Part shown: piece by piece, positions 31,593-41,658 of the stretch
Layout of the letters: the number at the start of each line of letters is the position of its first letter
Numbering within the stretch: the stretch's first letter is position 1
Assembly (NCBI RefSeq): GCF_030413175.1
Contig: NZ_CP129212.1
Coordinates: forward strand, 3,534,001-3,598,000
Direction of reading: 5' to 3'
DNA length: 64,000 nt
From: Bradyrhizobium roseum
Lineage (GTDB): Bacteria > Pseudomonadota > Alphaproteobacteria > Rhizobiales > Xanthobacteraceae
Program-made: the position numbers and the translations under genes
The notes under the pieces: generated by a model
Databases searched by the model: none
The model's input: only the letters and a program-made list of their open reading frames with translations
What the model was told of the DNA's origin: nothing

Positions 31593-32666
31593 TCACACGT
31601 TGGAGCTATGGATCGCCTCGACCACGGCTGCGGTGACGTCCCTTGTCGTCGCGGTGCCGCCGACATCGGGCGTCGTGACGCCGGCGCCCGTGACCTTCTC
31701 GACGGCGTGCATCAGTCTGGCCGAGGCTTCGGTCTCACCGAGATGATCGAGCATCTGCGATGCGGTCCAGAAACTCGCGACCGGGTTGGCGATGCCCTTG
31801 CCGGTGATGTCGAAGGCCGAGCCGTGGATCGGCTCGAACATCGAGGGGAAGCGCCGCTCGGGGTCGATGTTTGCGGTCGGCGCGACGCCGAGGCTGCCGG
31901 CCAGCGCGCCGGCGAGGTCGGACAGGATATCGGCGTGGAGATTGGTCGCCACGATGGTGTCGAGGCTCTGCGGCTTCAGCGTCATCCGCACCGTCATCGC
32001 ATCGACCAGCATCTTGTCCCAGGTGACATCGGGAAACTCTTTCGAGACTTCTTCGGCGATCTCGTCCCACATCACCATGCCGTGCCGCTGCGCGTTCGAC
32101 TTGGTCACGACGCACAGCAGCTTGCGCGGACGCGACTGCGCCAGCTTGAAGGCGTAGCGCATGATGCGCTGGACCCCGACGCGGGTGAAAATCGCAACCT
32201 CCGTGCCGACTTCCTCCGGCAAGCCCCGATGCACCCGGCCGCCGCAGCCGGCATATTCGCCTTCGGAGTTTTCCCGTACGATCACCCAGTCGAGATCACC
32301 GGGGCCGGCGTGTCGCAGCGGCGAGGTGATGCCGGGCAGGATCCGCGTCGGCCGCACGTTGGCGTATTGGTCAAAGCCCTGGCAGATCGGCAGCCGCAGC
32401 CCCCACAGCGTGATGTGGTCGGGAACGTCGGGCGCGCCGACCGCGCCAAAGTAGATCGCATCGAATTTCTTCAGCGTGGCGAGGCCGTCGGCCGGCATCA
32501 TGACGCCATGCTTGCGATAGTAGGCGGAGCCCCAATCGAAGGTTTCAACGTTGAATCTTATGTCGCCGAGCCGCTTCTGTAGCGCCGCGAGCGCCTGCAC
32601 GCCGGCGGCGATCACCTCGGGGCCGATGCCGTCGGCCGGAATAGCCGCGATGGAATATTCCCGCAT
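31593..32666 (-). CDS. tartrate dehydrogenase/decarboxylase-like, isopropylmalate dehydrogenase family
   Basis: A 357-residue NAD-dependent decarboxylating dehydrogenase. The N-terminus IAAIPADGIGPEVIAAGVQAL is typical of the isocitrate/isopropylmalate/tartrate group. WVIVRENSEGEYAG and the substrate arginines around YANVRPTRILPG are conserved, as are the metal-binding DAMTVRMTLKP and NLHADILSDLAGALAGSLG. The ENSEGEYAG form and the lack of leuCD neighbours favour tartrate or malate-type substrates over isopropylmalate. The start ATG at 32664-32666 follows GGGAAGAAA. The open frame continues upstream to 32756 but crosses the promoter region. It is likely controlled by the divergent LysR gene. 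Confidence 0.87.
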   Translation of the reverse strand: MREYSIAAIPADGIGPEVIAAGVQALAALQKRLGDIRFNVETFDWGSAYYRKHGVMMPADGLATLKKFDAIYFGAVGAPDVPDHITLWGLRLPICQGFDQYANVRPTRILPGITSPLRHAGPGDLDWVIVRENSEGEYAGCGGRVHRGLPEEVGTEVAIFTRVGVQRIMRYAFKLAQSRPRKLLCVVTKSNAQRHGMVMWDEIAEEVSKEFPDVTWDKMLVDAMTVRMTLKPQSLDTIVATNLHADILSDLAGALAGSLGVAPTANIDPERRFPSMFEPIHGSAFDITGKGIANPVASFWTASQMLDHLGETEASARLMHAVEKVTGAGVTTPDVGGTATTRDVTAAVVEAIHSSNV

Positions 32667-32741
32667 TGTTTCTTCCCTCGATTTCCACGCATTTGACGGC
32701 CTGGGCGCAGCTTGCGACCGCGGCGGGCGAGTGGCAATCGC

Positions 32742-32770
32742 TTCGCATTTATACAAAAAATTGATATAAT
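32742..32770 (+). promoter_or_regulatory. divergent promoter and LysR-type operator
   Basis: TTATA at 32749-32753 and TATAA at 32765-32769 form a dyad separated by 11 bases, like the T-N11-A LysR box. TATAAT at 32765-32770 is a perfect -10, with TTCGCA at 32742-32747 as a 17-base-spaced -35 for the LysR gene. On the opposite strand TATAAA at 32748-32753 is a candidate -10 for the dehydrogenase-TctC operon. The layout would let LysR repress itself and activate the operon. Confidence 0.6.
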
Positions 32771-32787
32771 CCGGTCCGGGAGGATCG

Positions 32788-33693
32788 ATGGACCTGCATC
32801 ATCTGCGCTGCTTCGTGGCGGCCGCCGAGGAACTGCATTTCGGCCGGGCGGCGCAGCGGCTCGACATGCTGCCGTCGGCGCTCGGCCGTTTCATCCGGTT
32901 GCTCGAGGATGATCTCGGGACGCAGCTGATGACGCGCACGACGCGAAGCGTCGCGCTGACCGACGATGGCGCCATGCTGCTCAAGGAGGCGAGGGCATTG
33001 CTGGCGCAGGCCGACGCGCTGGCCGGCCGCTTCCGCACCAAGGGCCGCAAGCGCGCCGCGGTCATTCGCATCGGCGCCATCGACAGCGCCGCCGCCGGGC
33101 TGTTGCCGCGCCTGCTGCATGATTTCCGCAAGCAACGGCCCGATGTCACGGTGCAACTGACCGAGGACAAGTCGGTGCGTCTGTTGCCGCGGCTGTTGTC
33201 CGGCCGGCTCGATCTCGCCTTCGTGCGCCCGCCGCAGCGCGCAGACAAGCGATTGGAGTTTCTGTTCCTGCTGCACGAGACGGCCGTCGTCGCCGTGGCC
33301 GAGCGGCATCCGCTGTCGCAGCGCAGGCGCGTGACGATCGCCGATCTCGAAGGCGCGCCGCTGATCGTGCCCGAACGCCGCTCGCGTCCGCACAGCCACG
33401 ACCTCACCATGAAACTGTTCGCCGAAGCCGGCCGCGAGGCGCGCGTGGCGCAGATCGCCGACGAGAAGCAGACCATCGTCAATCTGGTCTCGGCGGGGCT
33501 CGGCGTCGCCATCGTCCCGCGCTGGACCTCGCGCATGGCCACCCGCGGCGTCCGTTTCATTCGCCTGGCGGCCACAGACATGAACAAGCTGCCGCTGGCC
33601 GCCGCCTTCGTCAGCGGCACCCGCGATCCCGTGCGCGATGACGTGCTGGAAATGCTGAAAGCCGATCTGCCGCGCTATGCACGCGAGGCGTAG
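32788..33693 (+). CDS. LysR-type transcriptional regulator
   Basis: A 301-residue LTTR. The N-terminal winged helix-turn-helix begins [19 protein letters not shown], with the recognition-helix region [20 protein letters not shown] and [17 protein letters not shown]. The ligand-binding domain covers about residues 90-295. The ATG at 32788 follows GGGAGGA. It is divergently transcribed from the tartrate-dehydrogenase-like gene, across a promoter region with a LysR-box dyad. It most likely controls that operon in response to a hydroxy-dicarboxylate (inference). The usual Ser-Gln-Pro of the recognition helix is Pro-Ser-Ala here, a small deviation. Confidence 0.93.
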   Translation: MDLHHLRCFVAAAEELHFGRAAQRLDMLPSALGRFIRLLEDDLGTQLMTRTTRSVALTDDGAMLLKEARALLAQADALAGRFRTKGRKRAAVIRIGAIDSAAAGLLPRLLHDFRKQRPDVTVQLTEDKSVRLLPRLLSGRLDLAFVRPPQRADKRLEFLFLLHETAVVAVAERHPLSQRRRVTIADLEGAPLIVPERRSRPHSHDLTMKLFAEAGREARVAQIADEKQTIVNLVSAGLGVAIVPRWTSRMATRGVRFIRLAATDMNKLPLAAAFVSGTRDPVRDDVLEMLKADLPRYAREA

Positions 33694-33701
33694 GTCTTCT
33701 G

Positions 33702-33724
33702 ACCCGCCCCCTCGAGGGGCGGGT
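33702..33724. terminator. hairpin between convergent lysR and erpA
   Basis: A nine-base-pair G/C stem, ACCCGCCCC with GGGGCGGGT, around a five-base loop, placed exactly between the 3' ends of two convergent genes. There is no T-run on either strand, so it may be a transcript-end stabiliser as much as an intrinsic terminator. Confidence 0.6.
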
Positions 33725-33733
33725 GAAGAAAAG

Positions 33734-34063
33734 TCAGATCGAAAAGCTGGTCCCGCACCCGCACGACGCGGTGGCGTTCGGATTGACCACGCGGAACGAC
33801 GCGCCGATCAGATCGTCGACGAAATCGACCTCAGACCCGGCGAGGAACGGCACCGAGGCCGGGTCGACCAGCACCACCGCGCCTTCGCGCGCGATCACCA
33901 GATCGTCCTCGGCCTTGTCATGGTCGACGTCGAATTTGTACTGGAAGCCCGAGCAGCCGCCGCCCTCGACGGAGATGCGCAGCATGGCGCCGTCGCCTTC
34001 GGTCTTGAGGATTTCGCCGATGCGGCGGGCGGCCCGCTCGCTGACGGTGATGGCAGTGGTCAT
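33734..34063 (-). CDS. erpA: iron-sulfur cluster insertion protein, A-type carrier
   Basis: A 109-residue HesB/IscA-family carrier that delivers iron-sulfur clusters to target enzymes. The three ligand cysteines are present: GGGCSGFQYKF and ASCGCGTSFSI at the C-terminus. The N-terminus ITVSERAARRIGEIL is typical. In rhizobia the gene beside dgt is usually called erpA. The family cannot be split into ErpA, IscA and SufA with certainty by eye. The ATG at 34061-34063 (MTTAIT) follows GGAGAGA. It is divergent from dgt. Confidence 0.9.
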   Translation of the reverse strand: MTTAITVSERAARRIGEILKTEGDGAMLRISVEGGGCSGFQYKFDVDHDKAEDDLVIAREGAVVLVDPASVPFLAGSEVDFVDDLIGASFRVVNPNATASCGCGTSFSI

Positions 34064-34165
34064 GGCATCTCTCCGGCCCGTCATGCCCAATTCATTTGGT
34101 TCGGGGCGTCAGACATAGTTAAGTGCGTAATCTCGCGGAATCAAATGGATAAGGACTAAAAAATC

Positions 34166-35374
34166 GTGTCGGTCGGAATGGCTGCCCCCCGTGCGCCCTA
34201 TGGCTGCGACCCGGATTCCAGCCGCGGCCGGCTGGTTGCGGAGCCGCCGAGCCGGACCCGCAGCCCGTTCCGGCGCGATTGCGACCGGGTGATCCATTCC
34301 ACCGCTTTCCGCCGGCTGAAGCACAAGACGCAGGTGTTCGTGTTTCACGAGGGCGACCACTACCGCACCCGCCTGACCCATTCGCTGGAAGTGGCGCAGA
34401 TCGCGCGGGCGCTGGCCCGCCAGCTCGGCCTCGATGAGGACCTCACCGAGACACTGGCGCTGGCGCATGATCTGGGTCATCCGCCGTTCGGCCATGCCGG
34501 CGAGCGGGCGCTCGACAAATGCCTGGCCGCGCAGGGCGGCTTCGACCACAACGCGCAGGCGCTGCGGGTGGTGACGTCGCTGGAGCACCGCTATCCCGAG
34601 TTCGACGGGCTGAACCTGACCTGGGAATCGCTGGAAGGCATCGTCAAGCACAATGGCCCGCTGACCGGGCGCGACGGAGCCCCCATCGGTACCTGCCTCG
34701 AGCGCGGCATTCCGGTCGGAATCGTCGACTTCAATCAAAAATTCGATCTGGAGCTGTGGAGCTACGCTTCGCTGGAGGCGCAGGTCGCGGCCTTCGCCGA
34801 CGACATCGCCTATGACGCCCACGACATCGACGACGGGCTGCGCGCCGGCCTGTTCGGCGTCGACGATCTCAAGGTGATGCCGCTGATGACCACCATCATC
34901 GCCGAGATCGACGCGCATTATCCCGGTCTGGACGACATCAGGCGCGGCGCGGAACTGGTGCGCGAGCTGATTTCCTACATGATCGGGGCGGTGATGTCGG
35001 AAGCGGGCCGGCGGCTTGCCGCGGCAAAACCGCAATCGGCGCAGGACGTGCGCCACCACCACCAGCCGCTGGTCGCCTTTCCGGCCGAGGTGGCCGAGCA
35101 GGAAGCCGCGATCAAGGCGTTCCTCTACCAGCACATGTACCGCCACCCCCGCGTCATGCGGGTGATGGGGGAGGCGGAAGGCATCCTGTTCGACCTGTTC
35201 GCACGCTACCAGGCGTCTCCGGGCGATCTGCCGCCGGAATGGATCGAGGGCACCGAGCGCGAGAGCGAGGGGGAACGGGCGCGCCGGATCGGCAATTTCA
35301 TTGCCGGAATGACCGACCGTTTCGCCTTAATTGAGCACCAACGGCTTTTTGACTCGACCCCGGATTTGCGTTAG
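34166..35374 (+). CDS. dgt: deoxyguanosinetriphosphate triphosphohydrolase-like protein
   Basis: A 402-residue HD-domain dNTPase that splits dNTPs into nucleoside and tripolyphosphate, limiting nucleotide pools. Family motifs are the N-terminal [20 protein letters not shown], the first HD-domain His in [12 protein letters not shown], the metal pair [10 protein letters not shown] near residue 101, and the distal Asp in [17 protein letters not shown]. It is the shorter type 2 form. The argS start is 9 bases downstream, so the two are probably one transcript. Confidence 0.93.
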   Translation: MSVGMAAPRAPYGCDPDSSRGRLVAEPPSRTRSPFRRDCDRVIHSTAFRRLKHKTQVFVFHEGDHYRTRLTHSLEVAQIARALARQLGLDEDLTETLALAHDLGHPPFGHAGERALDKCLAAQGGFDHNAQALRVVTSLEHRYPEFDGLNLTWESLEGIVKHNGPLTGRDGAPIGTCLERGIPVGIVDFNQKFDLELWSYASLEAQVAAFADDIAYDAHDIDDGLRAGLFGVDDLKVMPLMTTIIAEIDAHYPGLDDIRRGAELVRELISYMIGAVMSEAGRRLAAAKPQSAQDVRHHHQPLVAFPAEVAEQEAAIKAFLYQHMYRHPRVMRVMGEAEGILFDLFARYQASPGDLPPEWIEGTERESEGERARRIGNFIAGMTDRFALIEHQRLFDSTPDLR

Positions 35375-35383
35375 GCGGCGGCC

Positions 35384-37177
35384 ATGTCCGACAAGCCGAC
35401 TTCCCACCATCTGTTCGCCGACGTGCTGGCGCGCGTGCAGGCGATTTGCGCCGCGCTCGCGGCCGAGGGCCAATGGCCCGCCGGCATCGATTTTTCCCGT
35501 GTCGTGGTCGAGCCGCCGCGCGACGCCAGCCATGGCGACATGGCAACCAATGCCGCGATGGTGCTGGCCAAGGACGCCAAGGCGAAGCCGCGCGAACTCG
35601 CCGACAAGATCGCGGAAAAACTGCGCGCCGACGATCTGGTGGCTTCGGTCGAGGTCGCCGGCCCGGGCTTCATCAACCTCACCCTGAAACCGCAGGTCTG
35701 GGCGGAGGAGCTGCGCACCATGCTGCGCGAGGGCGCAGCCTATGGCAAAAGCGCGGCCGGCCATGGCGCCAAGGTCGACGTTGAATACGTCTCGGCCAAT
35801 CCGACCGGGCCGATGCATGTCGGGCACTGCCGGGGTGCGGTGTTCGGCGATGCGCTGTGCAGCCTGCTCGATTTTGCCGGCTTCGACGTGACGCGCGAAT
35901 ATTATATCAACGACGCCGGCGCGCAGGTCGACGTGCTCGCGCGCTCGGCGTTCCTGCGCTACCGCGAAGCGCTTGGCGAGAACATCGGTGAAATTCCGGA
36001 AGGGCTTTATCCAGGGGACTATCTCGTGCCGGTCGGGCAGGCGCTTGCGGCCGAGCACGGCGACAAGCTGAAGGCGATGCCGGAGGCCTCGTGGCTGCCG
36101 ATCGTGCGCCCCAAGGCGATCACCATGATGATGGACATGATCAAGGGCGATCTCGCCGCGCTCAACATCAAGCATGACGTGTTCTTCTCGGAGCGCTCGC
36201 TGATCGCGACCGGCAACAACAAGGTCACCGAGACCATCGATTTCCTGCGCGCCAAGGGCGATATCTACGAAGGCAATCTGCCGCCGCCGAAGGGCAAGCC
36301 GGTCGAGGATTACGAGGACCGCATCCAGACGCTGTTCCGCGCCACCGCCTATGGCGATGACGTCGACCGTCCGCTGATCAAGTCGGACGGCAGCTATACC
36401 TATTTCGCCTCCGACATCGCCTATCACAAGGACAAGATCGATCGCGGCTTCCTCGATATGATCGACGTGTTCGGCGCCGATCATGGCGGCTACATCAAGC
36501 GCATGCAGGCGGCGGTGAAAGGCGTCAGTGCCGGCAACGCCGCGCTCGACGTCAAGGTCGTGCAGCTCGTGCGGCTGTTGCGCAACGGCGAGCCTGTGAA
36601 GATGTCGAAACGCTCCGGCGATTTCGTCACGCTGCGCGAAGTGGTCGACGAGGTCGGTTCCGACGCGGTGCGGTTCATGATGCTGTTCCGCAAGAACGAC
36701 GCCGTGCTCGATTTCGACCTCGCCAAGGTGCTCGAGCAATCGAAGGACAACCCGGTCTTCTACGTCCAGTACGGGCATGCCCGCGGGCATTCGATCTTCA
36801 AGAACGCCCGCGAGGTGGTTCCGGAGCTGCCCGAGGACGATGCCGCCCGGTCGGCCTGGCTGGGAACCGCCCCGGTTGAGCAGCTGACCGACCCGGCGGA
36901 ACTCGACCTCTTGAAACGGCTCGCGCTCTATCCCAGAATGATCGAGTCTGCGGCGGTGGCGCATGAGCCTCACCGAATCGCCTTTTATCTATATGATTTG
37001 GCCAGTGAATTTCATGCGTTATGGACGAAAGGGCGGGATTTGCCCTATTTACGCTTCATTATGACTAATGATGCAGAGATCACGAGGGCGCGACTGGCTA
37101 TGGTCCAGGGCGTCGTCTCGGTTCTGGCATCGGGCTTAGCCGTTCTCGGCGTCCACGCTCCGACCGAGATGCGGTAG
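35384..37177 (+). CDS. argS: arginyl-tRNA synthetase
   Basis: A class I aminoacyl-tRNA synthetase of 597 residues. An N-terminal additional domain (about 1-110) is followed by the HIGH-type motif [13 protein letters not shown] near residue 143. The Rossmann core carries the KMSKRSG version of the KMSKS loop near 406, and the C-terminal DALR anticodon-binding domain ends the protein. Essential for translation. It follows dgt by 9 bases and precedes the SPOR protein by 119. Confidence 0.97.
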   Translation: MSDKPTSHHLFADVLARVQAICAALAAEGQWPAGIDFSRVVVEPPRDASHGDMATNAAMVLAKDAKAKPRELADKIAEKLRADDLVASVEVAGPGFINLTLKPQVWAEELRTMLREGAAYGKSAAGHGAKVDVEYVSANPTGPMHVGHCRGAVFGDALCSLLDFAGFDVTREYYINDAGAQVDVLARSAFLRYREALGENIGEIPEGLYPGDYLVPVGQALAAEHGDKLKAMPEASWLPIVRPKAITMMMDMIKGDLAALNIKHDVFFSERSLIATGNNKVTETIDFLRAKGDIYEGNLPPPKGKPVEDYEDRIQTLFRATAYGDDVDRPLIKSDGSYTYFASDIAYHKDKIDRGFLDMIDVFGADHGGYIKRMQAAVKGVSAGNAALDVKVVQLVRLLRNGEPVKMSKRSGDFVTLREVVDEVGSDAVRFMMLFRKNDAVLDFDLAKVLEQSKDNPVFYVQYGHARGHSIFKNAREVVPELPEDDAARSAWLGTAPVEQLTDPAELDLLKRLALYPRMIESAAVAHEPHRIAFYLYDLASEFHALWTKGRDLPYLRFIMTNDAEITRARLAMVQGVVSVLASGLAVLGVHAPTEMR

Positions 37178-37296
37178 GCAGGGGCGAAGGCCTTCACGAA
37201 TGGGGGTTCGTGGGGGCATCTGGCAGGGGCCACGCTCGTCATGGTTTGGATGACATGGCGGGTTTGGCGCTGTCCCGAATGGGATGCATCATCACG

Positions 37297-38793
37297 ATGG
37301 CTGATCGTTATCAGGACCGACCTTTTCCTTCCGCCGACCAGGGTCGTGCCGAGGGTGACCCGCTTGCGGAGCTCGCAAGGCTGATCGGGCAGAATGATCC
37401 GAAAGGGGCCGCCGGGGCCAAGCCGGCGCCGCGCCCGCTGCAGTCGCGGGCCAATGTGCGGCCGCAGCAATACGATCTGCCGGACGAGGAGGAGCCTGTC
37501 GCGCCGCCGAGCCCGCCATCCTGGATGCAGCGCACGCGCCACGAAACCCCGCTGCCGCCGCCGCCGTTGCCGCCGTTGCCGGAGGCATACGACGAAGAGC
37601 CGGAATATGAGGAGCCGGCCCCGGTGCATCCCTTGCATCGCTACGCTGCCGCGCCGCCTCCGCCACTGCCGCGCGCACCTGTGCACGACTATCAGGAGCC
37701 TCAGCAGGACTACTACGAGGCACCGCAGCAATATGCCGACGAGCCGCAGCAGGACCCGTCACGCTACGACGATGCGCTGTATGGGCGACTGGAGACCGGC
37801 GAGCACGACTATCAGCGCGATCCGGCCTATCCGGATGATCCCTACGCTTATCAGGGCGAGGAGTATGAGGATGAGGAGCCCCCGCCGAAGAAGCGGTCCA
37901 AGGGCCTGATGACGGTGGCCGCCGTGCTGGCGCTCGCCGTGGTCGGCACCGGGGCCGCCCTTGCCTATCGCACCTTTTTGGGCTCACCGCGCTCGGGCGA
38001 GCCGCCGATCATCCGGGCCGACAACAGCCCGACCAAGGTGCTGCCGGCGCCGGCCGATGGTGGCGCTGCCAAGACGCCTGACCGCTTGCTGTCGGGCGAT
38101 GGTGGCGAGAGGCTGGTGTCGCGTGAAGAGACGCCGGTCGATGTCAATTCGCGGTCCGGCGGACCGCGCGTGGTGTTTCCGCCGCTGAACCAGAATGCCA
38201 ACCCACCAGCGGCCGCCAGCGTTTCGCCGTCGGCGCCGATGACCTCTGCCGCCAACGGCACGATGCCGAACAACGAGCCGCGCCGGGTCAGGACGCTCGC
38301 CGTCAAAGGCGACGCCGCCGACAATGGTGGCGTCCCGGCCGGCGCCAGCGCGCCACCGCCACGGCCAGCGCCCACGACCCGAAATGTCACGGCCGCGCCG
38401 GCTCCTGCCGCACCGGCGCGCAACCCGGCCTCGGCCAATGCCAGCGCCAATTCTCCGATGTCGATTGCACCGCAGGCGACCGAGCCGGACCCGCCGACCC
38501 GCGTTGCCGCGACCAATCCGACACAGAGTGCGCCCGCGTCCGAGGGTGGGGGGACCTTTCTGGTCTCGGTGACGTCGCAGGACAGCGAGTCCCTGGCGCG
38601 GGAGTCTTTCCGTGTGGCGCAGGGCAAGTACGCCTCGGTGCTCGGTTCCCGCTCTCCGGTGATCCGCCAGGTCAATCTGCCCAACGGCATAACCAAATAT
38701 CGGGCGATGGTCGGGCCGTACCGGACCCGGCAAGAGGCCGCTGCATTCTGCACCGAGCTGAAGTCCGTCGGCGGGCAGTGCTTTATCCCGTAG
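37297..38793 (+). CDS. SPOR-domain membrane protein
   Basis: A 498-residue bitopic protein. The N-terminal cytoplasmic part (about 1-200) is rich in Pro, Glu and Tyr. One transmembrane helix lies near 205-227 (GLMTVAAVLALAVVGTGAAL). A disordered Pro/Ala periplasmic linker leads to a C-terminal SPOR domain (about 422-498, GTFLVSVTSQDSESLAR to YRAMVGPYRTRQEAAAFC). SPOR domains bind denuded septal glycan, so it should localise to the division site, like FtsN or DamX. The ATG at 37297 (MADRYQDRPF) is preferred. The frame is open to 37210. The adjacent nagZ supports an envelope role. Confidence 0.88.
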   Translation: MADRYQDRPFPSADQGRAEGDPLAELARLIGQNDPKGAAGAKPAPRPLQSRANVRPQQYDLPDEEEPVAPPSPPSWMQRTRHETPLPPPPLPPLPEAYDEEPEYEEPAPVHPLHRYAAAPPPPLPRAPVHDYQEPQQDYYEAPQQYADEPQQDPSRYDDALYGRLETGEHDYQRDPAYPDDPYAYQGEEYEDEEPPPKKRSKGLMTVAAVLALAVVGTGAALAYRTFLGSPRSGEPPIIRADNSPTKVLPAPADGGAAKTPDRLLSGDGGERLVSREETPVDVNSRSGGPRVVFPPLNQNANPPAAASVSPSAPMTSAANGTMPNNEPRRVRTLAVKGDAADNGGVPAGASAPPPRPAPTTRNVTAAPAPAAPARNPASANASANSPMSIAPQATEPDPPTRVAATNPTQSAPASEGGGTFLVSVTSQDSESLARESFRVAQGKYASVLGSRSPVIRQVNLPNGITKYRAMVGPYRTRQEAAAFCTELKSVGGQCFIP

Positions 38794-38846
38794 AATTATC
38801 TGCGGTTTCCTTGACCCCGGGGCTATGACGGGCCTAATCGGCCATC

Positions 38847-39869
38847 ATGAGCAGCCGCGCATTCATCACGGGCGTATCGGGACTGGAACTCAGCGCTGCT
38901 GAGCGTGAGTTCATCGGTGAGACGCGCCCCTGGGGCTTCATCCTGTTCAAGCGCAATATTGAGGCGCCCGATCAAGTGTCTGCGCTTGTTCGGGATTTGC
39001 GGAGCGGTGTGGGCGAGGCGGACGCCCCGGTCCTGATCGACCAGGAAGGCGGGCGGGTGGCCCGCCTGGGGCCGCCGCATTGGCCGATCTATCCGCCGGG
39101 GGCGGCCTTCAGCGCGCTCTACGACCTCGACAAGGCGCTGGGGCTGCGGGCCGCGTGGCTGTCCTCGCGGCTAATCGCGGCCGATCTCATCGACCTCGGC
39201 ATCACGGTCGACTGCCTGCCGCTGGCCGACGTTCCGGTGGCCGGTGCGGATGCCGTAATCGGCAACCGGGCCTACGGAACCGAGCCGGCCAAGGTGGCAG
39301 CCATTGCCCGGGCGGTCACCAGGGGGTTGGAAGAGGGAGGGGTGCTGCCAGTCCTGAAACACATTCCCGGCCATGGCAGGGCCACCGCCGACAGCCATTT
39401 CCGGCTCCCGACCGTCGATACGGCGCGGGAGGAGCTGGAACGAACCGATTTTGCTGCCTTTCAACCGTTGGCGGACCTGCCGATGGCGATGACCGCACAT
39501 GTTGTGTTTAGCGCGCTGGACCCCGCCCAACCGGCGACGACTTCTGCGACAATCGTTCGGCAGGTGATTCGCGGCGGAATTGGGTTCCAAGGTTTGTTGA
39601 TGAGTGACGACGTGTCGATGAATGCCCTGGCGGGATCGATCGCCGAGCGGACCCGCGCCATCGTCAACGCCGGCTGCGACATGGTCCTGCACTGCAACGG
39701 CAAGCTGGACGAAATGCGCGACGTGGCGCGCGAGGCGCCGGAACTGGCTGGTGAACCGCTGGATCGCGCCAGACGGGCACTGGCCGCGCGAAAGCAGCCA
39801 AAACCGTTCGACCGGCCGGCGGCGCGGGCTGAACTTGAGACGTTGATGAATCGGGCAGGAACGGCATGA
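38847..39869 (+). CDS. nagZ: beta-N-acetylhexosaminidase
   Basis: A cytoplasmic glycoside hydrolase family 3 enzyme of 340 residues. It removes GlcNAc from GlcNAc-anhydroMurNAc-peptides in muropeptide recycling. The substrate-binding IDQEGGRVARLGPP, the catalytic-loop KHIPGHGRATADSH with its acid/base His, and the nucleophile Asp in LLMSDDVSMNAL are all present. The stop overlaps the scpA start by four bases. NagZ links cell-wall turnover to AmpC-type beta-lactam responses in some bacteria. No ampD or ampG is in the window. Confidence 0.95.
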   Translation: MSSRAFITGVSGLELSAAEREFIGETRPWGFILFKRNIEAPDQVSALVRDLRSGVGEADAPVLIDQEGGRVARLGPPHWPIYPPGAAFSALYDLDKALGLRAAWLSSRLIAADLIDLGITVDCLPLADVPVAGADAVIGNRAYGTEPAKVAAIARAVTRGLEEGGVLPVLKHIPGHGRATADSHFRLPTVDTAREELERTDFAAFQPLADLPMAMTAHVVFSALDPAQPATTSATIVRQVIRGGIGFQGLLMSDDVSMNALAGSIAERTRAIVNAGCDMVLHCNGKLDEMRDVAREAPELAGEPLDRARRALAARKQPKPFDRPAARAELETLMNRAGTA

Positions 39870-40693
39870 CGGCTGAGATTCTATCGTTTGAAACCGGACG
39901 GCCCGCTGAAATCGCCGACAGCGAGGCCGCGCTGGTGGTCGACGTCGAGGGCTATGAAGGTCCGCTCGATCTGCTGCTGACGCTGGCGCGGCAGCAGAAG
40001 GTCGATCTCGCCAAGATCTCGATCCTGGCACTGGCCGACCAGTACCTGACCTTTATCGAGGCGGCGCGAAAGATCCGCCTCGAGCTCGCCGCCGATTACC
40101 TCGTGATGGCGGCCTGGCTCGCCTACCTGAAATCGCGCCTGCTGCTGCCCGAACCGCCGACGCCGGACGGCCCGAGCGCCGAGGAAATGGCCACCGCGCT
40201 GGCCAACCGGCTGCGCCGGCTCGAGGCGATCCGTGAAGCCGCCAATCGGCTGATGAACCGGCCACAGTTCCAGCGCGATATCTTTCCGCGTGGCAATCCG
40301 GAATCGATCGCCGAAATCCGCCATCCGAAATTCACGGCCACCCTGTTCGACCTGCTCACCGCCTATTCCGCGCAGCGCCAGCAGCGCGTGCTCGCGACGG
40401 TGCATCTGGCCAAGCGCACGGTGTGGTCGCTGGCGGAAGCGCGCGCCTCGCTGGAGCGGCTGGTCGGCATGACCGAGTCCGAGGACTGGAGCTGCCTCGA
40501 CGATTTCCTGCTCGGCTACGTCGTCGATCCCTCGCAGAAGGCGACGGTGTTCGCCTCGAGCTTCGCCGCGGCGCTCGAACTGGTGCGCGAAGGCGAGATG
40601 GAATTGAACCAGAAAGAGGCGTTCGCGCCGCTGTATTTTCGGAAGCGTCCGTCGCAGGCAGCAATGCCCGCGCCGGATATGACGGTCGAGTAG
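39866..40693 (+). CDS. scpA: segregation and condensation protein A (kleisin)
   Basis: A 275-residue kleisin that bridges the SMC heads and recruits ScpB for chromosome compaction. Conserved features are YEGPLDLLLTLARQQKVDLAKI in two halves (YEGPLDLLLTLARQ, QKVDLAKISILAL) and YLVMAAWLAYLKSRLLLPE. The C-terminal winged helix ends FAPLYFRKRPSQ. The ATG overlaps the nagZ stop by four bases. scpB follows after 17 bases. The smc gene is not in the window. Confidence 0.95.
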   Translation: MTAEILSFETGRPAEIADSEAALVVDVEGYEGPLDLLLTLARQQKVDLAKISILALADQYLTFIEAARKIRLELAADYLVMAAWLAYLKSRLLLPEPPTPDGPSAEEMATALANRLRRLEAIREAANRLMNRPQFQRDIFPRGNPESIAEIRHPKFTATLFDLLTAYSAQRQQRVLATVHLAKRTVWSLAEARASLERLVGMTESEDWSCLDDFLLGYVVDPSQKATVFASSFAAALELVREGEMELNQKEAFAPLYFRKRPSQAAMPAPDMTVE

Positions 40694-40710
40694 TGGAAGG
40701 AGACCTAGCC

Positions 40711-41520
40711 ATGGCAAGTCTGGCGGAAAAACGCATGGAAGAGGCCGAGGATCATCCTATCGACCAGACTATCGAAGTCGAGAACCCCGAAGTCGAGGCG
40801 CGGCCTGAGGAATTGCGGCTGCTCGAAGCATTGCTGTTTGCCTCCGCCGAGCCGATCGATCAGGCAACGTTGGCCAAGCGCATGCCCGACGGCGTCGACG
40901 TCAAGGCGGCGCTGGCGCAACTGCAGGCGGAGTACGCCCCGCGCGGCGTCAACCTGGTGCGCGTCGCCAACAAATGGACGTTTCGTACCGCCGGCGATCT
41001 GTCGTGGCTGATGACGCGCGAGAGCACCGAGACGCGGCGGTTGTCGCGCGCGGCCATCGAGGTGCTCGCGATCATTGCCTATCACCAGCCGGTGACGCGC
41101 GCCGAGATCGAGGACATCCGCGGCGTGATCACATCGAAGGGAACGCTCGACGTCCTGCTGGAAACCGGCTGGATCCGTCCGCGCGGCCGCCGCAAGACGC
41201 CGGGCCGGCCGCTGACCTTCGGCACGACCGAAGCGTTCCTGTCGCAGTTCAGCCTGGAGGCGCTCGGCGACCTGCCGGGTCTGGAAGAGCTGAAGGGGAC
41301 GGGACTACTGGACTCGCGGCTGCCTTCCGGCTTCAGCGTGCCGACGCCGTCCGACGACGTGGCGCTGCGCGAGGACGAGGATCCGCTGGAGGCCGGCGAC
41401 AGTCTGGAACTGCTGCTGGCGCCGGCTGCCGAGCCGGAAGAACCGGCTGCGGAGCCGGAAGAGACCCCCGTCGCGCCCGAAGAAACCGGCGGACATGGTT
41501 CCGAAGGCTCTGCCAGCTAG
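40711..41520 (+). CDS. scpB: segregation and condensation protein B
   Basis: A 269-residue partner of ScpA with two winged-helix domains: LRLLEALLFASAEPIDQATL, and LAIIAYHQPVTRAEIEDIRG followed by TGWIRPRGRRKTPGRP. The family core ends near residue 205. An acidic Glu/Pro/Ala tail then runs to the end (EPEEPAAEPEETPVAPEE), longer than in firmicute ScpB. The ATG at 40711 follows GGAAGGAGA. The upstream open frame overlaps scpA and is not coding. Confidence 0.94.
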   Translation: MASLAEKRMEEAEDHPIDQTIEVENPEVEARPEELRLLEALLFASAEPIDQATLAKRMPDGVDVKAALAQLQAEYAPRGVNLVRVANKWTFRTAGDLSWLMTRESTETRRLSRAAIEVLAIIAYHQPVTRAEIEDIRGVITSKGTLDVLLETGWIRPRGRRKTPGRPLTFGTTEAFLSQFSLEALGDLPGLEELKGTGLLDSRLPSGFSVPTPSDDVALREDEDPLEAGDSLELLLAPAAEPEEPAAEPEETPVAPEETGGHGSEGSAS

Positions 41521-41658
41521 CGCAGTTAATGCTAGCCGTAATACGTAGCCGTGACAGCGATTTGCCGCGGTATGGGTCCTTGTTTTTGACACCCGCCGGG
41601 CCTACCTTCCGCCAAAGCTTGGCCGGAAGCCGGCCGTCTCTTTTTGGAGGGTTGCAGG

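Noticed and set aside
35327..36973. Minus-strand 548-codon open frame across argS
   Set aside because: A shadow of argS, which has intact synthetase motifs on the plus strand.
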